A stretch of 43,432 bases of DNA from positions 1 through 43,432 of the forward strand of contig JAAMPI010000316.1 in NCBI GenBank assembly GCA_013054445.1, read 5' to 3'. Positions 1-11,564 of the stretch are shown in pieces. Source of the DNA: Cudoniella acicularis. Lineage: Eukaryota > Ascomycota > Leotiomycetes > Helotiales > Helotiaceae. Numbering within the stretch: the first letter of the stretch is position 1; each line of letters starts with the position of its first letter. Position numbers and translations under genes: made by a program. Under the pieces are notes generated by a model. It did no database searches. It was not told where the DNA came from and worked only from the letters and a program-made list of their open reading frames with translations.

Positions 1-773
1 TAATGAACCGGGGGGAGGATAGTAGCGGGGATAGCTTTAATTGTGTCAGTATTACCTCTCGAGGAGAAATCAGATGCCTAGTGGAGAGAGAAGTGGGGCG
101 TTGAAGCAGTATCGCAGTAGTGGCAAGAAAGTGGCAAAATAGCTAATGAACTGGGGAGGGGATAGTAGTGGAAGCTTCTAGCGCTTATAGGGCCTTCGCC
201 ACCGATATGCAACATGTTGCCAAGAAATGCACACTGTCATTCTGCTGCAGTTGTGTTTCTAACATGACAGCCTCCCGGGTGCGGAAAAGGCGGCATGCTG
301 GAAAATTGAGCTTCTGAGCTACCTACGGCTGTGGACTTATTTAGAATGCTGATATATTAGCAGTATATTTTACATTTATAAGTGTCACGGGACATGTGAG
401 TCTATTGCCAGGTGACAAGTTCTACCGTAGAGTTCCTAAAACAAAACAAAAGAACAAAACAAAAAAAAGCGGCCAGGGACTTTTGTCAAGATTTCAGCAT
501 GGGTTTCCGCTCAAAATGCGTCTGAAACGGGAAATGTTTTCTATCCTCACCTTGACCTCGACCACCGGCGTGGCTTAAACAAGGTTCGAGCCAGGCCAAG
601 ACATACGCCAGGCACAAAGACCCCTCTCTCCCCCATATATGAATAGCATCATGTAACAATGTACTGTACTGCAGCAACACCACCGCTAGAACCCATATGT
701 AAAGCGTTCACGTCCTGGTCTTGCACCAATCTCATCATCTTCCGTCTCCATCCCCATCTCCATCTCCATCTCC
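1..773. other. Gene-free left edge with a short diverged duplication
   Basis: No convincing coding sequence is seen here. Two similar blocks of about 30 bp lie at 1-31 and 141-171 (TAATGAACYGGGG followed by GATAGTAG), differing mainly by C/T and by short G-run length. A hexanucleotide run (CCATCT units, 747-773) leads directly into the start codon of the next gene. The rest is probably promoter and 5' leader of that gene, plus flank of a gene outside the window. Confidence 0.5.
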
Positions 774-2032
774 ATGGCCTTCATGCCCGAAGACCTTTCC
801 AAGCGTCCACCCGGCCAGCAGCCTCTGCTCCACCCCACGAAACGCCACTGCACATCGCTGCGGAACATCCCGGGCCCTTCGAAAAAGGCAATTCTCCCTA
901 TTCAGAACATTCTCCACCTTCCAGAAGATGCCGTGTGGGCTCTCTGCAAACAGGACCTGCGAAATTGCTTTCTCGCCCTACAAAAATACGCCCAAGATCC
1001 CTATCCGTTGACAGCTCCCATTTCCTCCGCGAGTTCCCACGAGCAACGCCAAGCTGCTATAGAGCTCTCGCCGCTGCTTCACCTCCCGCTCGAGATTCGA
1101 GAGCTCATATATACATTCCTACTCCCTCCCCCCAGTTCTTCGCCGATCCGAGGTCCCCACCCACGCCAGCTGCAGAATCCTATAAAATTGTCGCGACTTA
1201 TTCCAGCGAACCTTCTACTTCTCAATCGCCAGATCCGGAACGAAGCTCTGCCACTTTTGTATGGCTCTCGTGGCCAGAAGGTGTTCATCAAAATTGATTA
1301 CAATGTTGTATGTAATGCTTCAATATTGCTCCGCTTAAAGCAAATGCCATCATCAACGAGGGCTTCCCCGACCGCGTGGCTGCTGGGTTCGGGTGCGCAG
1401 AGATTTGCTGTGGATAATCGAGAAGCTAACATCTCCAGTGGGCACATAAAACCTGTCGGTCGGACTTGGTATGTATATCATACCCCTAACCGAGGGCCCA
1501 GCTTTGAACCAGTACTCCAAAGGATTATGTAGCCTTTGTCTATCAGATTATCCCTAAATGGTTCAGACGTTGAAATCTCGGCTCTCAACCCTGAAGAATC
1601 TCTTAGGAGCTCGTACTGATTGGCCTATAGGTCCTCACTTCCGCCGTGACATCCTGTATTAAGCATATCCATCTTTCCGTCCATCTTGGCTCCGAGAAAA
1701 GGAATAGCCGACCGGTGGGATTAGAGGCATACGCCAGGCTGAAAGAGGTGGAGAAGGGCATTAAAAAGGTCGGTAAGTGGTTGGCAGGTGCGGATCTGCA
1801 AAGTATGCAAATCGGGTGGCAGGAGCCGCCGCAAACTTACACCTGGGAACAGAAGAAAGAAGTATTGGATGGACTTAGAACTTTATGCGCAGTTCAGGTT
1901 GAAGCTGGGGAGATCAACTGGGGCCTGGAGTGGAATCGTGGAAGGAGGTATAGATTCGAGGTCGAATATTTAAAGGAGTTAGAGAGGGACCAACAGTATG
2001 AAAACGCCATAACTAACACCGAGGTCCAATGA
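774..2032 (+). CDS. 2EXR/F-box-like hypothetical protein
   Basis: The first exon (774 to about 1307) encodes a typical fungal 2EXR-like start: a hydrophobic LPLEIRELIYTFLLP segment followed by LLLNRQIRNEALPLLYGS. This pattern recurs in large families of uncharacterised Pezizomycotina proteins. The last exon (about 1631-2032) is in frame with it if a 323-nt intron is removed (donor GTATGT at 1308, acceptor TATAG at 1626-1630). It continues with HIHLSVHLGSE and a charged, mostly helical C-terminus ending at TGA 2030-2032. The intron is long for this window, so there may be another small exon inside it or the gene may be partly broken. No function can be assigned. The gene is convergent with POM152, only 117 bp away. 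Confidence 0.6.
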
Positions 2033-2149
2033 CAATATTTTAGGACACTCTTTGTACTATATACACAGATGGCAATAAGACATCTACCAAATACCGAATC
2101 CCAACGCCACGCTATGCCCCTTTAACATGCATCCAACAGTCATGGAGTG

Positions 2150-5100
2150 TTAGAACTGGAGGAGTTTTTGGCCACCCTTCGTCTCTGCTTTCTGAGTCGA
2201 AAATGAGCAGAATTTGTCCTTGATGGCTACCACCTCATAGGTGCCCTCTTGCGAAGACTGTATTGTCTTGCTGTATTTATGTGAGACTTCGTGCCTCGTC
2301 TCAAGGACCTGTGACTTATGTCCTTTTCGAGCATTCGTGCTTCTCGTGTAAGTGAATTCGAAAGGGGGTGTACCCCAGAACTCAAAAAGAATTTCCGCTT
2401 CGCCACCCTCGTGGATATCTACTTCAACTTGTCTGCCCTTGCTGATCTTGACGCTGGGCATTTCATGGACAATTTTGGAGATGTTTGTTCTGGCTTTGCA
2501 TTCGCTTGCTCTGTCGGAAACTGCAGTTATGGTGAAATTACCGGGTTTTTCTGCAATTCGTCTGAAAGTAGTGCTTGCTGATTTCGCTTTCCGTTGCACT
2601 CCTTCAAATGTGTAAAATATCTCGAAAGGTGCTGCTCCGGACAGCGTGTAAGATATTCTTTCTCCAACACAGTAGTCCGTGCGTGACTCCGAAGGATAGA
2701 TGGTGGGGACATTATAAACTTGAACTTGGACATGAGGTGCACCGTATTCGGTCTTCTGTTGACAGCCACGGGAGTCTCGCACTTTCCGCACACTGACTTG
2801 ATGTACTCCCAGAGAAAGTACACGGTGTGGTATTCTGAAGTCGTAATGGTTTGAATCGACATTTGCTATCTTCACGGTTTCTGGTCGAGAGCTGCTTTGA
2901 TGTTTGATGTCAACCTCGAGGCTGAATGGAGGAACTCCTTCTAATCGAATAGGGATGACTTCATCTCCGGCCAGCTCTTCTTTGCAGTACTTGTAAGATT
3001 GGCCAGGTTTGATAAAATGTGCCGAGGGTTTTCTGTTGACCTTCTGTTCCAAGACCAGCGGTGTAAATTTCTTAGAATCGTGCTCATATAGTGAATCAGA
3101 AAGCTCGGAAAACCTATACTCGTAGGAACCAGCTTTCGTGGTCTCCATGGAAATCGTAGCTAAGCCAAGAGCAGCTTCGAACTCCTTGTTGATAATCGAT
3201 CCCGAACCCTGGTCTGCCTTATGTCGAACTTGGTATTTGACAGTGTAGGGCGAAGAGCCTATAATAGAGAATTAGTCACCTTTCTGTTCAGGATGCTACA
3301 AAACTTACCTGTCAGATGTACTTCGACCGCGTCAATGTCACCTTCACAGACCTCTCGCTTGAGCCATTTGTTGCCATCAGGTATAATAACTGCAGTATCT
3401 GCTACTTTTATTTGAGGTCTTGGAACCCAATCAACTTCGAATGTAGAGGCCTTGCTATCAACAGTTCCTGGGCATTGATCGTCGCTGATATCAACAATTT
3501 CATAAACGCCCTTCTGGCTAACATTTATGAAGTCATTGGTTGATCTCGCTGTCCTCTCAATAGGTTGTCCATCTGTATCATTAAGATTGCGATATTTAAC
3601 AGTCCATGGCGGCCGTCCAGTCAGGCGTATAGGCAACCTCACCGACTGACCTTCCACTTCCACGGTCTTGTGCTTCCTGTCAATGTGGCCAAATGATGCT
3701 TTTGGCCTCTGACGTCTGACTGTAAACTTGGCCTCGCCATTCAAGAATATCTTGCAGCCAGTTTTATCCTGGACGCTGGTGAGCGCCAAAGAATACTCCC
3801 CACCGTTGAACAAAGGATCGGTGGTGATCTTATAAATATCCGTTTCAATGTCTGCGATCTTGTGTTTGTGCCTCTTGCTATTGTGGACGAGTTCGTACTC
3901 TAAAGTAAAGGGCTTCTCTCCAAACAAATCCACATTTAATTCTACTGGCTCCTCGATACATGCGTCGATAGGCCCGGAGGGTGCTCTCAAAGAGGCAGAG
4001 GCGGGTGGTTTGACATCTTGTTCTAACATCATGCTGGGCCCGGCTAGAGAGTGCCCCTTGTAGATGTTGTCGTCTATCGAAGTAAAATGATATTTGAAAT
4101 GTCCAGCGTCCCTTGGCTTAAGCTCCAATTGATGTCGTGAGCCGTGTACCGTAACGTACTCAGAATGGGCTCCACTCTTGGTGATGACGTCGTATCTCAC
4201 AATAAAAGGCGGCGTGCCGATGAGATCAAGGTCAACAAGTAATCCAATTGGTTTTCCTGCACATTTGTCGTTAATATTCTCGGCATGAATGGCCAGTTGA
4301 GGCTCCGGCGGGTTCAACAACAGGCAAGATGCAGGCTCCTTAACTTCACCCTCGCAGAATTTGCTACGGACGCTGGTCAAAGTATACAAGCCCGATTCCC
4401 GAATGGTTGGAGTATTGTGGGCAGTCTTAGCATGATATTCCTCAAACTCGACTTCGCTTCCATGATCTCCAGATTTGCTCAAAGTCTCTAATGGAGAGAA
4501 TTTCCAAACGAGAAAGTGGGAAGTCTCATCTGGAGTTCGTCCTGGGGACATGTATTGAACTGGAAGCTGCACAGATTTTCCGTTTGCAACCATCAAAGGG
4601 TTCCGAGAATCGCAGCCGACTAAGCGAGCAACTGGGCGCTCGTGAACAGTAAATTCCTGCTCTAGATGAGCACCTTTTGGATAAACGTGTTCTCCCTCAT
4701 CTGCCCCAGAGGAGAAGTTGGCCACATTCCCAATAGCATCATGAATTTCGTCAATTGAGTATATCCAACGACCGCTGGGAATCATTGATTCATTCAACGG
4801 GACACTGATGCGGTGCGTTCGAGCCCATGAAACATCTTGGCTGCCTGCTATCACGAGTGTGTTGGCCCTAGTAGCGCCGAGCAGAGGAGAAGCGAAGTTT
4901 TCTGGTTGAATACTCTGAAAGTGATGGATACTTTGTTCGGTGTTTGCTGTACGACTATACACAACTTTCAGCGGGGGTGTGCCCTCAATCTCCATAGTCA
5001 AGTCTGAGAGATCTCCAAGACACTTGTTCGTCGCTCCAGCTTTCACAGCTCCTTTGGGACACGTGACAACGAGAGTATCGGACATTCTGCGTTGTACTTC

Positions 5101-6126
5101 CAATTTCGTCTTGTCCATCACTTTATGGAGTCGATAGAGACCAGGCTTTTTTGCAACATAGTTAATCAAAGTAACGCCGTCATCCACCTGAACTGGATGT
5201 TTCATTTCTTTATGAGAAAGTGTTATGGTTTCGTTGGTATTGGTTTCGAAGTCAAATCGTAATAAATCGATGTGCTGTGGTTTCGTCTGGTTGAAACGAA
5301 GTGGTATGGTGACCGTAGGATGGCCGCTATCGATGCAGAAAGATAGTTGATCGGGGTTCATGACTACGGATCTGGTGATCGATTAGTACTGGAAGAATGG
5401 AAAGGAGGCCGATTAATTTACCCTTCTGGCAGAATATTTATGATCTGCTTGCCCATGATGAGAGAGGCATTGTGCAAAATATTTCTAGGGCGGACACTGT
5501 TCTCCGAAATCGACATCTCCCGGTCAAAGAGAGTTTTGGTGAGGAACATCAGTGATCCTTCAATTGGCAGCTGGTTTCCTGTTAGTGAAATTGAGACCTG
5601 TGTGATCTTCTCGACTTACTGGTATGCGGAACATTAACATGCCATTTATGAAAGCGTGGACGAAATAGGCCGAAAAGGATGTTGTTTCTGACCACTCGAG
5701 CCATGGTATCCGCAACAACGGGACTCCAAACAAGAATATCAGGTCTATACAAGCCCACTTTACAAAGAGGGATATAGAGTGGGTATCCTCCTCCACGAGC
5801 AGCCACCAGTCGTAGAGGCGCCATACGAAAAGAAGACCGTACACGCCAAAGGTGTACATGCGCTGGCTCGGCGCATCAATGAGGATCACAGGTATCAATG
5901 GCATACTCGAAGGGGTAGCGGGAGCTGAGGCTTGGGGAACGGTTGGCAAAGACGACCTCAGTCCGCGAGCCTGTTCGGGTGATGATTGCGATGCTGGGCT
6001 GTTTCTTCTTCCTGCTCCTGCTCCTCCGCTGGCGTCTCCACTTCCACCTCGACTGGTGAAGCGTCCTCGACTCCCACTGCTGGGAGTCGAGGGGAACGAT
6101 GATGGCAGGCGAGGAGTCCCGTTCAT
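2150..6126 (-). CDS. POM152: Nucleoporin POM152 (pore-membrane glycoprotein)
   Basis: This is the membrane-anchoring nucleoporin of the nuclear pore lumenal ring. Exons, in transcript order, are 6126-5620, 5570-5422, 5371-3309 and 3258-2150, giving 1275 aa (yeast Pom152 is 1337 aa). The three introns of 49, 50 and 50 nt have donors GTAAGT, GTAAAT and GTAAGT and visible branch points such as TACTAAT. The N-terminal ~110 residues are Ser/Gly/Arg-rich. They are followed by hydrophobic segments (GVYGLLFVWRLYDWWLLV, CIDLIFLFGVPLLRIPWL, FSAYFVHAFINGMLMF) that make the membrane anchor. The rest is a long lumenal region of repeated Ig-like modules, each marked by a G-x-PPF/W-x-[VLF]-x-Y motif (for example GTPPFIVRYD, GRPPWTVKYR, GTPPFEFTYT). 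The C-terminus ends GQKLLQF. The start at 6126 is the first ATG of the frame after the 5' leader. Family assignment is firm. Confidence 0.95.
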
Positions 6127-6991
6127 GGCAATGGCATGCTCTGCAAAGGCCCTTTGGGCGCGCGACGGCTGGGTGGGGGGTGCTATGCCGTGGATAACGG
6201 GGGATGTGGGGAGCTGGAGATGTAGCTGGAACTATCCGTATACTATTTGAGGCTTTGCGAAGTGTGCGGGGGGAAGGCCACACAGGCTGTGGTAGATGTT
6301 TGATCTTTGTCTTCGTCTTTGTCTTTGTGGATGTTGGTTTTGGTGTGATGTTGATGTTGTGGTGTTGTGCCTTGTATCCGCGTCGCGAACTAAACTGTCT
6401 GCTGCACTGCACTCAGAGACGCGAATTTTTTGGTGAGCACAGACCACCAGGCCAGACTACACTCACTCCCCTTTTCCACCATTCTTGGTTTCTCCCAGCC
6501 GAGGCCTCATACCCCACGCCTCACCCTCACCCTCACCCTCACGGTCCTCACTCTCTACCTACCTAGGTGCACTTTACATTCTACATAACCTTTCACTGAC
6601 ATCAAACATCCTCGCCACTCACTTTTTGTCTGAAATTCACTGAACGCTACTTATGTGGGCACTTATGCAACCACCCTCGGATTCTCCCTAGAGGCTCTTT
6701 GAACCTTTACACTCCTCTCTCCACGCCCAAGTTAGGCTCTCTGCCTCCCCTAAACAACTGCTGCAGAGCATCCCAAATGACACCTCCAACCTTCTCGCCT
6801 TTTCTCGTCCGTGCCGGGCGCTCTTCTCTGCGATCATTCCAGCAGTTTCTGTTGGATTTTACTGTCCCCTGACCTGCCTGCAACTCGATTCCCCTACTGC
6901 ATATTATCGTGCCTGTCTTCGCAGCTAGGTAACGTGCACTCATTCAACCCAACCCAACACAACGTAACACTATCTGCGATATCTCGCCAAC
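6127..6991. promoter_or_regulatory. Divergent promoter region of POM152 and the UCH gene
   Basis: 865 bp between two divergently transcribed genes. On the POM152 side it holds simple repeats of ACAAAG/ACATCA type (about 6300-6365). At 6515-6541 it holds CCTCAC hexamers, next to a CCTAGG palindrome at 6562-6567. The UCH side (6640-6990) is pyrimidine-rich, as in many fungal core promoters. No TATA box is clear and no gene is seen. Confidence 0.5.
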
Positions 6992-8807
6992 ATGGCTGAA
7001 GAGAATCAAGAGATGAATATGGACGACACTCCCCACTCAACACCAGCACTAGTCAGGCGCTCATCACGCATTCGAGCTAGCTCCAGTCCCCCGAGCGAGA
7101 CGTACCCTAAGAGCCTCTCCTCAGATGCGTCTTTCCATAATCCATCGGCAGAGGATGACGTGCTGGACCATGAGCTAAAAGCTCCCAAGAGAGCCCTGCC
7201 CGCAAGAAAGAGTAAACTCGCAAAAAATCTTAACCATACCAACGGCATCAGCTTCGACATAGCAAAGGCGATGAGGCCTGTGGGCAACGAGGAACGCCTC
7301 GACTGGAGAGGCTGGGTTGAATTAGAATCCGATCCTGTAAGTTCTTGCTCAATTACAAGAAATAGCGCCTCGATTGCTGAGTACGGAATCCCTGTGTTCT
7401 TTGGTATGTTCTGACGTGTCACGCCAGGCTTTTTTTAACTTCATTCTACGTGAATATGGGCTCAAGGGTGTGAAGGTGGAAGAGGTTCTTGGCCTGGATG
7501 ATGACATGCTAGGCTTCCTCAAGTAAAGTCACTGTAGTCTGCTTATTAGTCTGTTTTTACTGACATGGTGCTAAAGTAAACCAGTCCACGGCTTGATCTT
7601 CCTCTTCAAATACAGAGAAGAGGAGGAGGAAGATGAGGTCGATCTTGAAGAGCCTGAGACTTGTCCGGAGCACGTGTGGTTTGCCAATCAAGTCAGTTCC
7701 TCACAGCCGAAGAAGAAATACTCTAATGTTAATTAGACTACAAACAATGCCTGTGCTACAATAGCTCTCCTGAACATTGTTATGAATGTCTCCAATGCTG
7801 ATCTCAGCGAGGCTATGACCACTTTCAAAGAGAAAACCAGAGGACTCGACCCGGCTTATCGTGGGAAAAGGCTGAGCTGTGATGATTTCATACGAAACAT
7901 CCACAACTCCTTCGCAAGGTAAACTTGACAATATCCTCCAAACCTTCTTACCAATATCCACACTCCAATCTGTTACTAAGCCCTTCCTAGGAGACTTGAC
8001 ATGCTCAACAGCGACCTAATCTTGCAAAACGAGTTTGAGAAGAGGCAGCGAGCGAAGAAAAGTTCAAAGAGAAGGAAGACAACCAAGAATCGACGGAAGA
8101 AGAAAGACGAGGAAGACCCAGGCTTCCATTTCATTGCATACGTTCCTATCGATGGCACTGTTTGGAGACTTGATGGCTTGCAAAGGCAGCCAATCAACCT
8201 CGGTAGGTTTGCAAATCCTTAAAGCAAACTAAGCTAATCTTTACCAGGAGACAGCGGCGACGACTGGATTTCGGTCGCTCGTGCGAACATTTACGAGCGA
8301 ATAGTTCAATACGAGGAAGATGGTGTCCAATTCAATCTTCTCTCGCTGTGCCAGAGCCCTCTACAAACCATTCCAACCAAGATTGCCCAGAATTTAAAGG
8401 CGATTTTGGCCATAGAAGCCAATCTCAACATAACTCTACCAGAGTGGAAGTCTTTTGTAGAGTCAAATGTTTCATTTGATCTCAACGAACTTTCTGCATC
8501 TTTAGCCGTGCCTAGGGATATTTTTGATGGAGCTGCAATCCGCGAATCTTCTAAAAAGATCCTTGAAAGGGGTGAATCGGATGCCAATTTCCTTTTAGAG
8601 CACCGTCAAAATTTGATCAATGACCATGAAGCCCTTCAAAGCTCTTATCATAATGAAGTGGCTCTCATCGAACGGCAAAACGAGGAGGCGGAAAGTCGAA
8701 GGCAGGATCATACACCAGCAGTCTTTCAAGCGACCAAGACAATCACTGAAGCTAGGATCTTAAAGGAGCTAGTTCTAGAGATGAGGAAGAACGGCCAAAT
8801 GAAATAA
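6992..8807 (+). CDS. uch2: UCH37/BAP1-type ubiquitin C-terminal hydrolase
   Basis: A cysteine deubiquitinase of peptidase family C12. Exons are 6992-7336, 7428-7522, 7577-7691, 7737-7918, 7991-8202 and 8248-8807, giving 502 aa. The catalytic domain starts at about residue 105 (GWVELESDP). It contains the oxyanion Gln and nucleophile Cys in NQTTNNACATIALLNIV, a central FHFIAYVP with the catalytic His, and the Asp of VWRLDGLQRQP. A strongly basic insert between helix and His segment (KRQRAKKSSKRRK and following) looks like a nuclear localisation signal. The C-terminal helical tail (ARILKELVLEMRKNGQMK) matches the ULD region of UCH37, which docks on the proteasome or INO80 in animals. S. pombe Uch2 is the likely orthologue. 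Residues 1-75 are low-complexity. It is convergent with the F-box gene, 122 bp apart. Confidence 0.93.
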
Positions 8808-8929
8808 CAAGATACCCCCCCGATCTAGCAATAGACCTAGTTTGAGAGTGTCATCTCAACGGATTTATTGAATCGCCTTGGAATTGCTGTTTTAAGTGTT
8901 TTATCCAATTAAAAGGGTGGCACATCGTA

Positions 8930-10941
8930 TCAATCATGTGGATACTCGTCACGTATATTAGACACAAACGTGTGGTTTGTTCGATCCCAGCGCTTGAAAA
9001 ACCGACCCGCGAGGCCCATCAAAGATATCGGTACTTCTGGCTCAACTATCTCAATGTTCTCCTCGGCAACGTAGCGTATACTGGTATCTTCGACACTGGA
9101 TTTTCTGTCCGTAAGCCTCTGTTCCAACGTGATTTCTTTTAGAACTCACAGTGCATGATAAAAGCTTTGTTGCCTGCCACGAGATAATGAATCCACATTC
9201 ATATCTGCGATCCAATCTTGGTTCATGCCGCACTCCAAGTCCCAACCAGTGATGACAGCCAAGTAGGCATATCTTCGATGGCGAAAAACCTGACCAACAC
9301 GGTACTTCACCCCATGGCGACTGTTTGTAGTGTCCCGAAGGCGGAGCTGCTTAGGGGTTTGATCCGCGGCTCGAACAACGCGTAGGGCTTCGCGAAGTTC
9401 CCAATGTTCTGCGTTTGAGGGATTATTAAACAATGGGGATATGTACTGTTCAATAAAAGTGGCATCCATAGGGTATATATTTTCAAACCTTTCTAATATA
9501 AGTGGAATGAACTGTCGTTGATTGTAGCCTGTCGAAGTAGGTGTGGATGGGCTGAAGACGAAGTTCGCCCACAGAGCTGAATAAAATGCATTTTCCATAT
9601 CTGCGAAAGGGTTGGCGTGAAGGCGAATGGTAGGATGGCCAGTATTCTCCATACTTCCTCCGTGGCCTCTGAATTCATGGACTGTGGCAAGTATGTTCCT
9701 TGATGTGCGAAGAATAAGTGCTGCAGCATTTGACTCTGCGAGAAATCGGGAGTAATCCAATGGCGAAACCCCCCACGCTGCAAGCATTCTGTGAAGGCTT
9801 GCTTTTGAAATCTCGGCATCTGATCGGTAAGGATCCAAATACATAGCCTCAACCTCTTCACCTTGGCTCAACTGTCTTCCATCCAGGGTTTCATTTGGCG
9901 GAGGTAAAACCATAGCGTGGACATGATTTGGCACTCCACAGTAGCGAGCATCGAGGCCCAGTCTTTGGGCCAAGCCGCAGAAGATAGCTACTGATACCAG
10001 GGGAAGTGACGGGTGCTCCGGGTCTTGCAGTGCGATCCCAATATAATTGTTCTGTAGATCTCGGTATGCTAACTCTGACGGTATTCCAGTAAGATTGTGC
10101 GTTCTGAGAAAAGTAGCTGCTGCAGTGGCTTTCTTTCGTGTTGATAATTGATCAAACTCAGTACATGTGACATGGAGGCGGCTTGCAAGGCTGTCAAGGA
10201 GCTCAGATATCTGCGAGGTGAAGTTAGCCTGAGACGTGCTTTTCTCCTGAACAAAATCCATGCCTCAAGAAGATCTCCAAACTGATCGTGCAACACGAAC
10301 AAATCGAACGAGCCCAGCGCCCGCTCGAGGGGGATGTCTTCGCCTCTTGCGATCTTGCCCCACTCTGCCAAAGCTTCCGCCCTATGGAGGTAGTCCAAGA
10401 CGGCATTTGCATAGTATCTTCGGGCAAGGACATCTTCGTCGTCGTCGTCTGCGTGGCAGTGTCGGAGGAGGGTGTCTTTCGCGTCATAACCAAAGTCGGC
10501 AATCATCTTGAACTTCTTTATCCGATCAACCTGCGCGCCAAGGATGCTCTCCAGTATTCGAGTCGTGCCCGCATCAATCGATTTTCGGTGTAAGTAGAGG
10601 GTTTTCCAATCCACATCACTGACGTCTCCCACGAATTTTGGGCGGATTCGATGCTTCGAGTCCCAATATCTGAACTGCGTCCGACAATGATGCCGCCACA
10701 GCAGCGGCTGGCTTCCCAGGCTGTAGAAGCGTTTAGAAACTTGCTGTACACTAGATAAGACATCCCGGGGCGATAGATAGTAGAGAACAGCCTGAAGCAC
10801 TTCATCTGGAAGGTCAGTCAGAGACAATGGCTGCGCAGAGCACAGCTTGTTCGGGTTCGGGTTTGAGGAACTTGAAATTGCCATTGCAATTAAGGGGCGA
10901 TGAACCTGGGAACTTTGCCTTGGGAGCACCACTTGAGTCAA
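8930..10941 (-). CDS. F-box protein with SirB1/transglutaminase-like and HspQ/YccV-like domains
   Basis: Exons 10941-10264, 10210-9150 and 9095-8930 give 634 aa. An F-box (LTDLPDEVLQAVLYYLSPRD) lies near residues 40-90. A SirB1-like region follows (ISELLDSLASRL, then LPLVSVAIFCGLAQRLGLDARYCGVPNHVHAMV). The C-terminal HspQ/YccV 'hemimethylated-DNA-binding' domain (YRVGQVFRHRRYAYLAVITGW) is completed only after splicing (FYHALVEDTSIRYVAEENIE). This is the architecture of FBXO21-type proteins, substrate adaptors of SCF ubiquitin ligases. Intron 1 (10263-10211, 53 nt) appears to be GC-AG with branch point CTAAC. Intron 2 (9149-9096, 54 nt) has donor GTGAGT. A second in-frame ATG at 10884 precedes a Ser/Asn stretch and could be the true start. 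The substrate is unknown. Confidence 0.9.
10211..10263 (-). other. Probable GC-AG intron in the F-box gene
   Basis: The reading frame must shift by two between LHDQFGDLLE and ISELLDSL, and both halves are well conserved. The only splice that restores it cleanly starts GCATGG right after codon GAG and ends TCGCAG. It has CTAAC 15-20 nt before the end and is 53 nt long. No GT donor in the neighbourhood gives the right phase. A sequencing indel is the alternative. Confidence 0.7.
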
Positions 10942-11564
10942 TATGGTGGTAAGCCTTTTCTCGAAATTCGTGACGTGGGAGATGTGGCGTTGAACACACT
11001 GGAGCTGAGCTTATCGATGGTGGAGGTTCTCTTTATCGATGAACCACGTGCCATAGCGCCGCTTTAAACCAGATAGCAAGTTCGTACCTAGGTAATTACC
11101 ATTCATTATTCAGACCGGAATTACTTACGCCAATTAAGAATTAAAGATAAAGATTATATTCCTGGTTCGCCCAGCTCTATTCTATACTCTGCCCTAACTA
11201 CAATTGAACTAATTACTTGGAATATTTTGCCTTTTTCTTGGCATCTTCGTGATACACACGCGCGTCCTGAGATGCAGTACAGAAGACAAATATTTTATAG
11301 GGTATGAGGGTATTAGGTTGTCAGGGTATCTATATTGTTCTGCTTTCCCCTTCTCCTTTTTAAAATAAACATTAAATCCAGGTTTAGCTAGGCAAAATCT
11401 GGGCCGTTCCGGCTTGAAGAACAAACTACTTTGCTAAGATACAATAGCGGGTATCAAAACGCTGCCTTGAATCTCCTCAATATGCAGAGAAACTCCTGGA
11501 AATGCGTTTGAACAACCGGCCGCCACGGTCAGGGCTGGGTCGTTCAGAATTCGGACCTTTCCAT
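10942..11564. other. Intergenic, AT-rich, one TACCTAGGTA palindrome
   Basis: This is the F-box promoter plus the 3' flank of the SPX-RING gene. A perfect 10-bp palindrome TACCTAGGTA lies at 11085-11094, followed by an AT-rich tract (11095-11220). No gene is supported. Confidence 0.5.

Noticed and set aside
580..600. B-box-like word GGTTCGAGCC suggesting a tRNA
   Set aside because: No matching acceptor stem, D arm or anticodon arm is found around it.
659..1297. 212-aa plus-strand ORF overlapping the 2EXR-like gene
   Set aside because: It is Pro/Ser/His-rich shadow translation in another frame. The 774 frame has the recognisable domain.
5876..6412. 178-aa minus-strand ORF overlapping the POM152 N-terminus
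   Set aside because: Different frame from POM152 and low-complexity. The true N-terminus with ATG 6126 reads into the membrane segments.
6515..6545. Telomere-like CCTCAC repeats
   Set aside because: The fungal telomere unit is normally TTAGGG/CCCTAA. These hexamers are an ordinary microsatellite in a promoter.
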